NCBI RefSeq assembly: GCF_031143425.1
Contig: NC_090445.1
Span: 818,808,817 to 818,872,816, forward strand
Direction of reading: 5' to 3'
Origin: Pleurodeles waltl
Taxonomy: Eukaryota; Chordata; Amphibia; Caudata; Salamandridae
DNA: 64,000 bases
Below are positions 46,290 to 57,782 of this stretch, piece after piece. Below the pieces are notes generated by a model. The model ran no database searches, had not been told where the DNA came from, and saw only the letters and a list, made by a program, of their open reading frames with translations. Numbering within the stretch: position 1 is the stretch's first letter; each line of letters opens with the position of its first letter. The position numbers and the translations under genes are program-made.

Positions 46290-46915
46290 GGATACTGTCC
46301 ACTTTGCCATATCAGGCTCTAAGCCTGTAACTTTAAGCATCAGGGAAAGGTTATGGGGTTTAAGTCACTGACTGAGGTGAGCCCCTTCCAGCTGCTGAAG
46401 GGAAAACTTCTTGTTTCCAGTGTGTGCCCTTGATTAGTTAGAAGTACATGTGCCTAAGGAAGAGGTAGTGAAAGCATAGATGACCTTGGTAAGGTCAGGA
46501 GCAGAGTGATGTCTCAGCAGAACAATTCCAAACTGCATTATGGTGCTGCACATAAGACCAAATCTCTCAACATTAAGGTGAGAGATCATGTCAGAATACA
46601 AATTAACTGTTGTATTGAGAAAAGGTTGTTCTAAGTTTTACAAGCCCATGAAGGTTGTCAAGATTAACAAGGGTAGTCTTATCACCCAGGATGGTAGATG
46701 TTAGAGTAACAGAAGGGGTGCCAAATGTGGTTTTGGCAGAATGGCATATGAAATCATCATGAATTCCAGAGGGGAGCCTGATTATGACATTTAGGGCAGT
46801 CCTGTAGTCATTCCACCACGTAAAGATGCAATGACTGTCGATCAAGACTGTGCCAGCAGAGAGATTGGTGGCTCCGATGTGGAATAACCAACTCTGCATT
46901 TTAACAAGATAACTC
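46290..46915 (+). pseudogene. Gypsy integrase C-terminal part
   Basis: Pieces in changing frames: FQLLKGK-like at about 46390, an IKVRDHVRIQIN segment near 46575 and KFYKPMKVVKINKGSLITQDGR at about 46630-46700. The order and wording (VRDHVRI, then K..KP.KVVKI..GS.I..DGR) are those of the C-terminal domain in Gypsy integrases. No intact frame. Confidence 0.6.
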
Positions 46916-47093
46916 CCATAGTTATGTATCCTTTACTGGTCGTGTAAAATGTTAGCCTACAGTAAAAACACCTTCACAGAGAATAATTAATGACTAGTAC
47001 GGCTATTCCAGCCTCTTAATCTCCTTTTCTTCTGTTCCTTCTCCTTTTTCCTCTCTCTGCCTTCTACTGTTTCTTGTATTTTTAGAGGGAAGA

Positions 47094-47293
47094 TGTTTTG
47101 TCATTTGTCCACTGCTCCCATTCACCCCTCCTTTTTCTCCTTCATCCTTACCTTTGTAAAACATTGAATTGCAAACATCCTGGTCTACATTGTTCCGATT
47201 TAATTTGGTTGCGGCTCTCTCAGAAGTACAATGTGCTGTGTATTCTCAATAAAAGACTTGGAAACTTACTACCTTTCTACTGTCGAAACTGCA
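47094..47293 (+). mobile_element. Probable 3' LTR of the Gypsy relic
   Basis: A purine tract (AGAGGGAAGA, 47084-47093) is followed directly by TGTTTTGTCATTTGTCC. About 200 bases later the sequence GAAACTGCA could be the LTR end, and AATAAA lies at 47249-47254. No second LTR was found for comparison, so the limits are inferred. Confidence 0.5.
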
Positions 47294-48422
47294 GAAAAAA
47301 ATACAGACCATACTGATGCCTAGCACAGACTTTCTGCACGACAGAGAAGCCCGGGAATAACCATTCCAATATTAGTGGATGGCCTGGACCTGTTGACGCA
47401 AACCTCCCAACTGCAAAGAGTGAGGGAGGGCTGTGCAAGTGAGCATCTAAGTCTCCCCTACCGGCAAAAGACCTGATTACACCGACATTTACAAATTGCT
47501 CCCTTGGTAGCTCATTAGATATTGTGATTGCTAAGCTGGAGCCTTGCTCCTTCTTATGTCCCTTCACCAATGTAATCTTTAAATGCCAAAAAATCCTGTC
47601 ACTGAAATGATAGTCCCCCAAGTTAGCAGTGAAAGGATACAACTTATCCTGTCAAAGTGCAGTTTGACCAAACAGCTCATGGTAGGGACAACCGCATGAA
47701 GGGGGAGGAAAGCAGAAAGAGTGGGTAGGTGAGAGGAAACCCATTGAATAAAAGGTGGGAAAGTGAGACAGACAACAAAACCATCCAATACAATCACGAA
47801 CTAGCAGTTTACCCAAAGAGAGCCCACTTTATGTATACTGGAAACAAGAGGTCTGAGTTCTGCAGCTAAGACCTATAAAGTACCAGAGGGCCACTATAAG
47901 GAATACACTTGAATATCCCCTCATAAACAGCCATTACTTTGCAAACGTTTGCTGTCCATCAGCCACACAAGTGAGGACATGCCAGGGACTTCACTGCCTG
48001 CATAGTGGCTGCAGTCTCAGCCTCAACTTGGAAGATTAGTGGGGAGTACTGTAATGCTATCTACATTTACCCACCAACACCATCTTAACCACTGACTCCA
48101 TTTTGTGCTTAGCTTAGCTTCAGGTGCCTACCGTTCACATCGGTGACGCAGGGTTTTTCTACACCAAGCTTGTTGTCACATAGAACATGTTTATGCTTCT
48201 TTCCACCACCACCAGGTAGCACTATGCAGAAACATAACTTGGGGATGTGGACAGTAGATGTGATAAGACAGTCTCAGCTTGGGAATGTTTTCAATATGGA
48301 AAATTACTGCTCCTCTGTCTCGAGAATGCACATCAGGGCAGGGTGAGTACCTTTGCATGTTTTCGACGCAGACCAAGTACAGCCAGCAGTTGAATTTCAT
48401 AACTTACTTGAAGGGAGGGGAA
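47294..48422. other. Unassigned sequence, 1.1 kb
   Basis: Two overlapping minus frames at 47277-47797 encode no family I recognise. No RNA gene seen. Confidence 0.45.
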
Positions 48423-48925
48423 TGTTGCCCGAACCTTCCTCTGCGGTTTGTTTAAAGGTATATAAGGTGAGGAAGCTTGCCACTGAGGCAGATGGAACTC
48501 ATTTTGAAGGTGGCGCACTGCACAAATCAAATCCCTTCTGGGGAGGTTCTCCTGTCTCAGTTGTCGGGTTCATCAGCTTGACGTTGGCAAGGATGATGTT
48601 GGATTCAGTGCCCATGGTGATAATTTTTATTTTTAATTATCTAGCTTGGCTGTGCGCGCACACACACACACACACACACATATATAGTTTCAGTGCATAT
48701 ATTCATTGTTGATGTATTGCACTTTTTATGCCTGTCATTGTTTAACTGCTGTGAGTATATTAGCATTGACACGTGTTTCACTGCATTCAAGTTAAATGCT
48801 CATGTTCATATTTTCGTGGGCTTTTGTTGGATATCGGGGAAGTGCCTTAATAAGTTCATTACTCAAACTAGGAGTGCTGCATTCTTTGGCATCAGTTTCC
48901 TTTGAGTCTGAAGCAAAGCAAAACA
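48423..48925 (+). repeat. Possible 5' LTR of retrovirus relic 1
   Basis: The 5' edge is suggested by AAGGGAGGGGAA followed by TGTTGCCC at 48423, the 3' edge by AAACA four bases before the primer site. A TATATAAGG box lies at 48459-48467, close to the proposed start, which would make U3 unusually short. A CA run sits at 48655-48680. No second LTR is available for comparison. Confidence 0.4.
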
Positions 48926-48928
48926 ATT

Positions 48929-48946
48929 TGGCGTAGTCGGCAGGAT
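48929..48946 (+). promoter_or_regulatory. Primer binding site, tRNA-Ser
   Basis: TGGCGTAGTCGGCAGGAT is the exact complement of the last 18 bases of a vertebrate tRNA-Ser (acceptor stem plus CCA). It lies three bases after the presumed LTR end and 27 bases before the gag ATG, the normal position for minus-strand DNA priming. Confidence 0.88.
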
Positions 48947-48973
48947 ACAAAGTGAAATATGTAAAAGTGAAAA

Positions 48974-50270
48974 TGTTTCGCAAAAAGTCAAAGGCAGTTT
49001 CCCAGGTGACAAATGAAATACCAGGGTGGGAGAAATCACCCTATGATGTTCTTGTGAACGAATGGGCATGTGGAGCAGGAATATATGAGAATTGGAGTGA
49101 ATGTCTTGTTGATGCTGAACCAAAAAAGTATTACTTTGATTGCAAAAAGTGCCAGTAGAGAGGGGACATGATTTATCTATTTTAGGCAGACGGGGCTGGA
49201 TCCTGTTATCTGCTTACAGAAAAATGCATGAGAAATGTGCTCAGTTAGAACAAAAAAATCAGCAACTGGAGAGGCAACTAGTTGAAGCCAAAAATAATGT
49301 AACCATGCTGTCCTCTCAGAATACGTTACTGCAGGATAAAGTTGATACTTATCAGTCTGTCGGTGAGAAAGCAGCCGTTCGCGTTGCACAATATAAATAC
49401 AGGAAGCGACATGGAAGAGTGAATCAAATGAAGGTTCATTTAGCCATTGCTAAAGTAGGGCTAGACTGGAATCCTGATAGTTGGAATGCCAATATTTGGG
49501 ACTCCACAGATTTGTTGGATTCCAGTGAGGAGCTTTGTAAAAGTAATGTTATTTAGGGAGAGGCAGATGAACAGAAAATAATTCAGACGCAGCCCATACA
49601 CAGATGAAAGTTACAGCACGGACCCCAATTCCCTTCCGGGGGTGCGGCTGTGGATTCCTTACAGGATTATACACAACACTAAGTTAATGACATAATAAAC
49701 AGATTCAGGCAGAGACCTGGGGAAACATTACTTACATGGATGGTACAATTATTTGACACAATAGCCTCTGGAGTAATGCTAGATGCAGGAGATGCTCCTA
49801 AGTTTTACATACTTAGCACTGATCCCACTGTACAGGAGCAGTTTAGGGGCTAAATCAGACAGGTAATCCTTTAAAAGATGTGCTGGATGCAGTTCGTGAA
49901 TTAGGGGATCTTGGAGTCTGGATGAAACCTGAGAGAGCCTCAAAGTCTGAGGGCCGCGCAGACAATTACAGAGTATCTAGGACAGACATGTTTATATCAC
50001 TGCTGAACGATGGTGTCAACAAAGAGCAGATAGATGGGATAGCTACTAAGAGTCTGTGGGAGATATACCGTAAGCGAGGGCTGGACAGAAAGGAGGGAAT
50101 CAGAAAAGTGAATAAGCAGGATAACAAACAAGTGAATCAGGGCAAGTCACAGATGCAGGAGGAAGGACAAGAGAGGGAGAAAAATGTTTCTTCACGAGGG
50201 AAGGAGGAGGAAGATTTGGAAAGCAATTGGTTAACTGCTGAAAACATGAGAGCACATATCCAGACCTGAC
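48974..50270 (+). pseudogene. Retrovirus relic 1 gag
   Basis: Starts at ATG (MFRKKSKAVSQVTNEIPGWE) 27 bases after the primer site. A coiled-coil segment with many E, Q and L residues follows at about 49230-49340 (QLEQKNQQLERQLVEAKNNV). A capsid-like stretch with INRFRQRPGETLLTWMVQLF lies at about 49695-49755, and a basic, E/K-rich end runs to a stop at 50269. Stops near 49157 and 49556 and a frameshift before 49880 break it. Gag would form the virus core. Confidence 0.75.
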
Positions 50271-50384
50271 TGGGACAACATTTGACAGGTTTAAATCAGA
50301 TTAGGACACAGCCCAAGCTCCGGTACAGGGATGGGCTCGTAAAGATAACAGACCCCATGTTGATTCAGAAATCCATTGGAAACA

Positions 50385-50670
50385 TAGAAATGTTCAAAAG
50401 GTTTGGGCCTTGGTGGACACCGGAGCAAAGTCCTCTTTAATATATGGGAATCCGAAAAAGTTCACAGGTCAGCACTACACAATCACAGGGTTGGGTGGAA
50501 AGCAAATCCCCACAGTGCAGACTAATGTTCAAATGAAAATAGGGAGAACATCTAAAAGAGAATATACTGTTTTGATTGTGCCCCTCTTGGAGTATATACT
50601 GGGAGTTGACATTGTGAAGGGAATGACTCTATACTTGGATGATGGTTGTTATCAATTTGGATCAAAGTGA
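50385..50670 (+). pseudogene. Retrovirus relic 1 protease
   Basis: The active-site triplet D-T-G is at 50416-50424 (VDTGAKSSLIYG), followed by a glycine-rich flap region (ITGLGGKQIPTVQT) and a LEYILGVDIVKG segment near the end, the normal order in retroviral aspartic proteases. The frame is open over its 86 codons, but its link to gag is broken by stops. Confidence 0.8.
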
Positions 50671-51107
50671 TACACTTCAGTGGCAGCCGTGACGGTGGGT
50701 CGTCTAAAGATACCCCCAAAGAAGGTGCTCCCAGCAACCAGGGCGAGTCGTTTGAAACAATACAGAATTCCTGGAGGGCATGAGGAGATAAATCGGACTA
50801 TACAAGAATTAACAGAGGCAGGTATAGTGGCTCCAATCACAACTGAGTAGAACAATCCATTATGGCCTGTGCGCCGAGCGGATGGATGCTACAGAATGAC
50901 GATTGATTACAGCGCATTGGACAAATATACGCCCCTTCTGACTGCTGCATTCCCCAACACCATTGTTTTGACTGAAAGGCTACAAAAACATAAAGGGACC
51001 TGGTATGCAACAACTGATATTGCCAATTCTTTCTTTTCTGTACCACTGGCCCCTGAGAGCCAGGAGCAATTTAGCTTCTCTGTCTTTGTGAACCAGCAGA
51101 AGTTATA
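50671..51107 (+). pseudogene. Retrovirus relic 1 reverse transcriptase, N-terminal half
   Basis: Contains YRIPGGHEEINRTIQEL at about 50760, the LWPVRRADGCYRMTIDYSAL fingers block at 50865-50920 and palm motif A (TTDIANSFFSVPL, with the first catalytic aspartate) at about 51014. It stops matching after FSFSVFVNQQ near 51100. The YxDD box, RNase H and integrase are absent, so a deletion joins RT to env. Confidence 0.82.
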
Positions 51108-51137
51108 ACAAAAGGCAGGGACAACACATTATTAGTC

Positions 51138-52290
51138 ATGAAACCAGGACTGGAAAAGTGGGAACCCGTACCAGCAGATAAATGTTATTTACGGGAATCT
51201 TCATACTTGTCTCTTTTACAGACCACACTGCAAGGTGTCTTTGTGTTGCTTGCGCTACCTGGTCGGTGTTTGGGCGTGTCCGTGTGGGGTTGGCAGGGAT
51301 TGAAAGCCCCCAGCTCCTAAGTGGTTGACCGATTGTGCGGATCGGCACCTTTACTGCATCAAAATGACATTTGGATCCATTTGGAACGCACTCTGCTCAA
51401 CAGAGCAGATTTCTGCATGACGAATATGAAAAGTACTGTTGACGTTATTTTGACGTGGTCAATTGCCATACCAACTCCTGCCAGCATTTTGATGTACATC
51501 TTTAATGCCACCAACAAAGATAAAGCCATAGAAGAAAGTGATGTACTGACTCACTTTACCCCCTACGAGTATTTTAGGTTTTGCCAAGAGGTAACGGATG
51601 AAAAATGGGATAACATAACACACGTGATTACCTACAACATTACTACTGTGATGTCTGCTACAACTTAACTTGCAACACTTACAAAATCGAAAAAAGTGCT
51701 CCAATGTGTCTTGAAGCAACAACGGGGTCTTCTCAAGAGATCCTGTGGGAACAACGAGTACTGTAACGGCATAGAAATGATAAAATGTGTAAAAACATGA
51801 ACAATAGCATGTCTTGCCAAAACATTGTGACTGCTGCTAGTCACATCAAGCATGTTAAACTACCGGTGGGGTGGTTGTTCTCTTGTGGAAACACCACCTA
51901 TACTTACATTACTGCCAATTTAACTGGAGGACCGTGTGCTTTTACGTGGTTAGGACTTATGATATTTCTGTTTCATCCTGTATCACATAATCAACATTTA
52001 AGAGAAACAATTCAACTAAGTGAAGACTGTGACTCTGAAATTCAATTATTATCTAGATCAGAGGATAGGAGCTTAACTATTTTTATAGTAGGAGTTCCAG
52101 GATTAGCTGTTTAAAGTACTCGAGTTATCATGTTTGATGGTCAAGATTATTAACAATACATCCATCGCCTTGGCCGAGTTATTACTAGATCTACGAGGCA
52201 CTAGAAAAGCTGCATTGCAAAACAGGGCTGCAACTGACTACTTGCCCAAAGGGGTCTCTGCATGTGCACTCCATGATAAGGCTACCTAGC
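51138..52290 (+). pseudogene. Retrovirus relic 1 envelope, decayed and truncated
   Basis: A hydrophobic, leucine-rich stretch at about 51215-51290 may be the signal peptide. A surface-unit-like part follows with several N-x-T/S sites (51321-51668), then a GWLFSCGNTTYTYI block at about 51870 with LTGGPCAF after it. SLTIFIVGVPGLAV is near 52075. The last recognisable piece, in another frame, is the transmembrane-subunit heptad region with LQNRA at about 52216, after which the match stops. Stops at 51667 and near 51660-51780 and a frameshift near 52110 break the gene. Envelope proteins mediate virus entry; this copy cannot. Confidence 0.75.
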
Positions 52291-52350
52291 CCTATTATGT
52301 AGTACACCCAGATCCTCACATTCCATTACATAGAAAACGGGTTAATTAAA

Positions 52351-52789
52351 TGTGTTGCCACATAAAAAGTAAAGTCAAGTTGCATTTATGTGTTTGAGTA
52401 ATAAAAGCAAAAAAAATATGATACAGAGATCAAGTCAGCAAAACCATGTTACATACATATTAATCGAAAGTCAAAACATGTAGTTAGATAAGCGTAAATC
52501 TGCTATAGACTAGTTTTGGTCATAATCAACAACTCACCAAGTGGTCCCATAATAGGGCACTCTTAATACTATTGTCACATCAATTTAAAATGTATATAAG
52601 CTGAAACCACAAAACAAAGAGCAAACCAAAACCAGCGAGTACTTCAAGAAAAAAGCTGAAGATCATTAGTCACACCTGGGTGAGCTTGTTACAACTAAAA
52701 AGAAAAGACCTAGCCTGTGCAAGACTAGCAGTTTGGAACACCTATGAGACAACTGAGTGCAGCAAGTAAAGATTTGGCAATGCAACAAT
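52351..52789. other. Unassigned AT-rich sequence
   Basis: No feature recognised between the end of the env relic and the SINE/LINE tail. Confidence 0.45.
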
Positions 52790-52925
52790 TAGGTTGCATG
52801 TTATCCCAGGCAGCCGAATCAACACTCAAAGAAAGACTCTGCAGATCTCAGTGGCATCAATCCAGCGCCTTGAGACCCTCACGGGTGAGTAGCAGCGCTT
52901 TACAAAAACTGATTGATTGAATAAA
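52790..52925 (+). mobile_element. SINE or L2-type LINE 3' tail
   Basis: CCAGCGCCTTGAGACCCTCA, CGGGTGAGTAGCAGCGCTTT and ACAAAAACTGATTGATTGA form the conserved 3' end of L2-related LINEs and the SINEs that use them, including the short tandem tail. Confidence 0.7.
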
Positions 52926-55400
52926 AAAATGGGCCTTAGTAATTGGTTCCGCAAGTCATTTAGCTGCGTTCAAATACAGAAAATGAGGACAATGTCTTCC
53001 TTATAACCTGCATAAGTGACTGCATAAGAAACAAAAATGAGAATTATTGCAGATACACCTTAAAGCCCACAATGCCAGAAACAAAGGCCTAAAGCACAAA
53101 AAAGAGCTTCTCTGGTTCTAAATCAAGGTTGAGACAGGACAAGTCGGATGGGTAAGATGTACATAAGCAGGCGAAGAATATCCTAATTTTGAAGTAGAGA
53201 AAATGAGTTAATAACCAATACAAAAATAGAATGTGTTGTGTTTAGCAAAGCTATAAAACACAATTGTTCAAGCCTGAGCCTGGTTTAAACTAATCCTTAG
53301 GTGTGAGACTGACTAAGGCCAGGTGCGGCTCCTCCGCTATGGAGTTGCCGGGCTGGAGAGAGCAGGCACAGTCTCCCAGTCTGCTTTGAGGAGCGTCATG
53401 ATTGGCTGCAGGGCAGGCTGGGAGCCTGTGCCTGCAGTACAGGAGAGGAATGGCACGGCGATTTTTCTTTTATTATTAATTCACACACCCATGCACCCCC
53501 AAGCCCCCTGCAACTCCCCACGCCCACCCCACACCGCCCCACCCCAACAGTGCCCCTGCAAGCCGATCCTGCCTAAGGCATAACCTAAATGCTGTTTCTT
53601 TGAAAGATACCAGCTGACTCAATCACACACAAAACAAGTGAATTTATAGAATCACTTAGAACAGTCCTTAGTCTGAATACAAGTGTGAGGTTACAAACCT
53701 ATGAGCATCAACACAGACAAAAATAAAACATATTATAGGCACATCAGCACCTGTGCATTTTTTCTTTTAGAAATGTAAAATAATCTCCACACAAAATGAC
53801 AATGTTGCATCCCTAGAAAAGCAGACAAGTTAACCTGATAAATACACGTTCAATATGGATGGCAGTGATTAACACGATGCTGATTGGTGTTATGCAATTT
53901 AACAGTAGTGTATGTTAACGTTATTGTTGGATTTGTGATTCAAGACTGCCAAAATGTATACTCAGACATAGAAGAGACAGTGATCACCGCAAAAATTTAT
54001 ATTCAGACATATGAAGAGACAGTGATCACCAAGTGACCTAGCACCCATTGAACATGGCATTGCTTGTAAATCAAAAAACAATACTTTCATTTTGGAGACA
54101 TTTAACTCTAAATTATTTCCACCAGAAAAATGCAGGAGTTCACCCAAAGTCTTGACAGTGGAGTACTATCTAACTAGGCTGTATCGTTTGCAAATAGCAG
54201 AGTTTACAGAGGAACACCCGCAACGCTTAGCCTAAACTACTTTGCTTAATAACTGTTCCATTTCTGTTGTGTAAAGACAAAAAATTAAATGGTGTGAAGA
54301 TGCTAACTGTTTGTAGACCTTTTAGTTGAAATTCGTGTTCAGTATGGTATCCTGGGCCAGTCTTAAAACACACTAAATTGTCAGTGAAGAACCTTACAAT
54401 AGCCCTCAAAAATCTCCTACATTAATAAAAGATTGTGGTTGACACTGACAAATGATGAAGTGAAATCTACAAACCTAACAATAAGCAGTCCTCTGCACCT
54501 ACATTTTCTTCTTAGACAGGATTAATAAGACCAAAGAATTACTAGTGTTTTTCATTGAGGATATAAACCCCATCAGGCAAAACGGCACAATTTTATGTGC
54601 TTCAGTCCAGTCCTAATGTTAGCTAAATACACAGTTACCATTGATCCTCGCTTTGTTATCTAGAAGGCTGATCATCTGGTAGTTAAATGGTTTAGCCTGG
54701 GAACACTTCTTGGATGCCAGAACCAAGCCATCAGACAGGGATGGTGAAATACTATCAAGCGCTGTTACAAAGAGGGGTAAGTAAACAGGAACAAGAAACA
54801 GTCTTATTCCTAAAGACTGAACCTGGGGCTGCAGACGTCCTTGCACACTTCAGAAGCTTTTTCATTAGAGAGCAGAAAACAACAGGTATCTTACGCACCA
54901 CTTATTTTAGACAAGGCTGGATCAACCTCTGCTACATAACTATACTGTGAATGTCCTTGTCATGTTAAGGTTGGAATCATCCTTGAGACAAGTGGGTGGG
55001 AAGATATATTGCCTCAAGTAGTTCTCGAGGAGGTGGTCTCAAACAGAATGTGGTGCTATAAGGCATGGGTGTGGTGATCTGTAAGTGGTGTGTAGTCCAA
55101 AGAGTGACTTTTTGCTAACACTGTGAAACTGGTGAATATACTTCTAAACCCCCAACCACTCCTTCTATGTGTACAAGATCAGATGTTTATATTTTAATAA
55201 GCAAAAATAATAAAATATTCTACATAAAAAAGTCAGTAAAGTGATATGGACACTTCACAAAGGAGCAGTTGTGTTTTGCAGATCGGCGCTGAACCAGCAT
55301 TACTTTTCCTGTGGTATGCAATTAATAAGGGAAACATTATGCACACAAAACCTCAGCAAGACAGCTTAAGCAGTCTCTTTTAAGTCATCAAAACAGATGT
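52926..55400. other. Unassigned sequence with one GC-rich repeat and a short duplication
   Basis: 53310-53585 is GC-rich (GCGGCTCCTCCGCTATGGAG to CCCTGCAAGCC) and probably an interspersed repeat fragment. 53953-54033 holds a direct duplication of about 43 bp (CAGACATA.GAAGAGACAGTGATCACC twice). No coding domain was recognised elsewhere. Confidence 0.5.
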
Positions 55401-55469
55401 TTCTTGTAAGTTTTTGGTGGTTTGTGTGTTAATTATTTATTTTTTATTGATAAATGTATGTAATGTCAC

Positions 55470-55885
55470 TTGCAGCCTTGAGAAAACGGAGTGGAATCCT
55501 GTGAAACGTGTGAACTGATCCACGCCAAATCGGATTGAATCTGGTTACATAACTTGGATTAGCTTGTTACCAAATATTTACATATCTGAAACAAATAGAA
55601 ATTTGAAGCACTAAATGATGTTATTGGAGAAACCCTAAATCGACTCAATAAAAAATACATTGTAGCTTACAACATTAAAAAACGGAACAAGTGATCGAGG
55701 CTTGAAAAAGTGGGGTTAAATCCTGTGAAACATCTGTCAGCTTTGGTTTCATACACTTTACAAGTGGATAGGTTATGCTGTGAAGGAAAAAACACTTTGA
55801 AGGAATTTCTATAAATCTTATGAATTATTTGATCATACTTTGTGTAATGAGAGGACCTCTGAAACGTTTGCTATTGCTTGATCGT
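55470..55885 (+). repeat. Degenerate hammerhead-like motifs
   Basis: CTTGAGAAAACGGAGTGGAA continuing TCCTGTGAAACGTG (55477-55510) and CTTGAAAAAGTGGGGTTAAA continuing TCCTGTGAAACATC (55701-55734) resemble each other, and resemble a decayed hammerhead core (CUGANGA, stem II, GAAAC). A third GAAACGTTTG is at 55862. The conserved CUGANGA is damaged in both, so no activity is claimed. Confidence 0.35.
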
Positions 55886-56452
55886 ACTGTGCCTAAGCAT
55901 AACTTCACTTTTGCTGTTATATATTTCTTTGGATAACCTTATACCTTATATGTGGGTGTGCCTAAAATATAACCAAAACAGACAGACTGTCCACAGCATC
56001 AACAGCCAAACAAAACAGTCAAAGAAGCAACAACATATCATCTTTCCACAGGTAACAAAAACAGCCCTTCTTTCACATCCTGTAGTGAATCCTAGTTCGT
56101 TTTAATGGGATAACAGGAGTTAGCTTAGCCTCTGGCTTGCAGACTCGTGGCCCCGTCACCTAGTGACTTTTAACCTACTTAGCTTGCTCTGTCTTAGCCC
56201 ATTTAATTATTTAATTCTTCTAAGATGGCTGCCTTGTTTATAGTTAGGCCACTTGTTATGATTTACATTATCAGTGTCACCGCGCTAAGGTGTCAAGATC
56301 AAGCAGCAAAGACAAAAAAACAGTAGGTGTTCACAGTTAGGGATTTTCTCTCTCTATACTTTCGAGGGATTGTTTATATTAATTGCCGTCCCAAGCATGT
56401 CTGTTATCTATTGTTTGGGAACACACCTACATCAGGGGTCCTTGTAGATCTG

Positions 56453-56460
56453 TATAAATA
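56453..56460 (+). promoter_or_regulatory. TATA box of the LTR
   Basis: TATAAATA, preceded by TCTG and followed by CATCACAC, about 370 bases into the LTR, a normal place for the U3 promoter. Confidence 0.65.
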
Positions 56461-56862
56461 CATCACACTTTAGACAGATAATCAGAGGGATTCCGACCAG
56501 AGGGCATCGCCACCATCGCTGATACCGATGCTGCAGTCATCTTGACGCTGACCCAGTCTTCGTGTCCCTGCGGAGTCTGAGACAGAGACCTCATTCCAAG
56601 GTAACGAGGGTTGGGGGCTCCTCTCATGGACATGGCATTGGCAGATTAGGTTTAGCAAACCCAGCTCTCCTTTAGGTAGGAGATTAGGCCTCTCACATTA
56701 GGGTGTTGTAGCATATTACATCTTGTATGTCTTTTCTATGCATTGCATGATGGTGGGGGTCTTTGTAATAATGACTCTCGTCTTCACAATTCTGTTTCTT
56801 GCATTATTCATTATCCTAATCATTGCAGCCCATGCAACTTATCGCAAATTGCAGTTATGTTA

Positions 56863-56868
56863 AATAAA
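56863..56868 (+). promoter_or_regulatory. Polyadenylation signal of the LTR
   Basis: AATAAA about 400 bases after the TATA box, followed by a T/G-rich region (TCATTGCCTGTGTTTG). Confidence 0.65.
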
Positions 56869-57140
56869 AATTATTGAAACTTTACTGCATCTTTGTCATT
56901 GCCTGTGTTTGTATGAGACATGATATATCTGTGAGAAAGGGGTAATCTCCGTTTAACCACGACACTCCCTGAGATGTCTTATTCTCGAGTCCATGCGTAA
57001 AGGCTGCCACAAATCACCTTTTACTATTGTGTTTCTGGTGAGGTGCTGCTAGTGAGCCGGTAAGGTTGGGACAACAGTTGCGATTTGTTTTAGGATAGGC
57101 ATAGTCGCCTACAAACAAAAGTACTGTCATCCTTTAACCA

Positions 57141-57279
57141 GCAAACTCACAACAATTAGCAGGCAAGGGATAAATTCAATAATTATTTCAAAGAACCAAT
57201 ATTAACTCTTGGTTTCAAGGGGTAAATTATTTGCCCTTATTTATTCCATTTATTCACAAAATACAGCATCAGACTCATT
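57141..57279. repeat. Left arm of the 139-bp inverted repeat
   Basis: GCAAACTCACAACAATTAGC to CAGCATCAGACTCATT is the complement of 57783-57921. The only difference I see is one base near 57191/57871. Confidence 0.92.
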
Positions 57280-57420
57280 GAAAATAGAAGGCAGCGTGTT
57301 GCAGCCTCCGGGCTACGCGAGGCCCGCGAACGCATACAGAGTGGAGGAGCAATATAAAAGTTAACGCCCCAGGATATGCATGGTTATACTTAGACCAAGT
57401 AGCTTGGATAAATAGCGATG

Positions 57421-57500
57421 CCAGTGCCCCCTGACAGTCCTGACGAGGCCCTGAGTGTTAAGGCCGAAACGCGTCGACATCTTGCTAGTGGAATCAAGGG
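57421..57500 (+). ncRNA. Hammerhead ribozyme, type I
   Basis: All conserved core parts are present in order: stem I strand GTC at 57437-57439, CUGACGA at 57440-57446 (fits CUGANGA), stem II GGCC (57447-57450) and GGCC (57462-57465) closing an 11-base loop, GAAA at 57466-57469, a minimal stem III in ACGCGT (57469-57474), and the cleavage triplet GUC ending at 57475. GAC (57476-57478) then closes stem I. A stem III without a loop is known from Penelope-like and satellite hammerheads, which may act as dimers. Cleavage is predicted after C57475. The core is undamaged. The outer part of stem I is less certain. Confidence 0.85.
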
Positions 57501-57782
57501 CGTGGAGTGATAATTAATTAATAAACATAAGTGGTTTAGCAACACATAATACCTTGCCAAAAAACATTTAGGTATTGTACAGCTGGGTGCAAGACCCTTG
57601 GTTACCATATAATGTTAGATCACATTGTGAATTGTGTTACAGTGACTATCTGTTAAAGCTTTGTAGATGGGCACATGTTCATTTGTGTACTGTTTGTAAG
57701 ATATGTTTGTTGTAAATACAAATGTATTTAGATTTGTATATATCTTCGCCATGATGATAGAATAAGAGATAGGTTGCTCTCT

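Larger units (their letters stand above)
43640..47293 (+). mobile_element. Gypsy-type LTR retrotransposon relic (integrase end and LTR)
   Basis: The plus strand carries integrase pieces at about 43690-43720, 45064-45570 and 46290-46915, followed by a purine-rich tract (AGAGGGAAGA) and a short LTR. Two later insertions split it: a MITE at 43724-45060 and another repeat at about 45571-46150. Removing the MITE joins ...AAGAAG TAT GTTCGTGACGGA (K-K-Y-V-R-D-G), a typical sequence ahead of the Gypsy integrase zinc finger. The 5' half of the element was not recognised. Confidence 0.75.
48423..52350 (+). mobile_element. Endogenous retrovirus relic 1
   Basis: LTR-like sequence, an 18-nt primer site for tRNA-Ser, gag, a DTG protease, the first half of RT, and env with a truncated transmembrane part follow each other on the plus strand. 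RNase H and integrase are missing between 51107 and 51138. No 3' LTR was found after env. Many stops and frameshifts show an old, inactive copy. The env and RT wording is closest to gamma/epsilon-like endogenous retroviruses of vertebrates; the class is inferred. Confidence 0.85.

Noticed and set aside
47277..47797. Two minus frames considered as pieces of a retroelement protein
   Set aside because: No motif could be matched and they directly follow the presumed Gypsy LTR.
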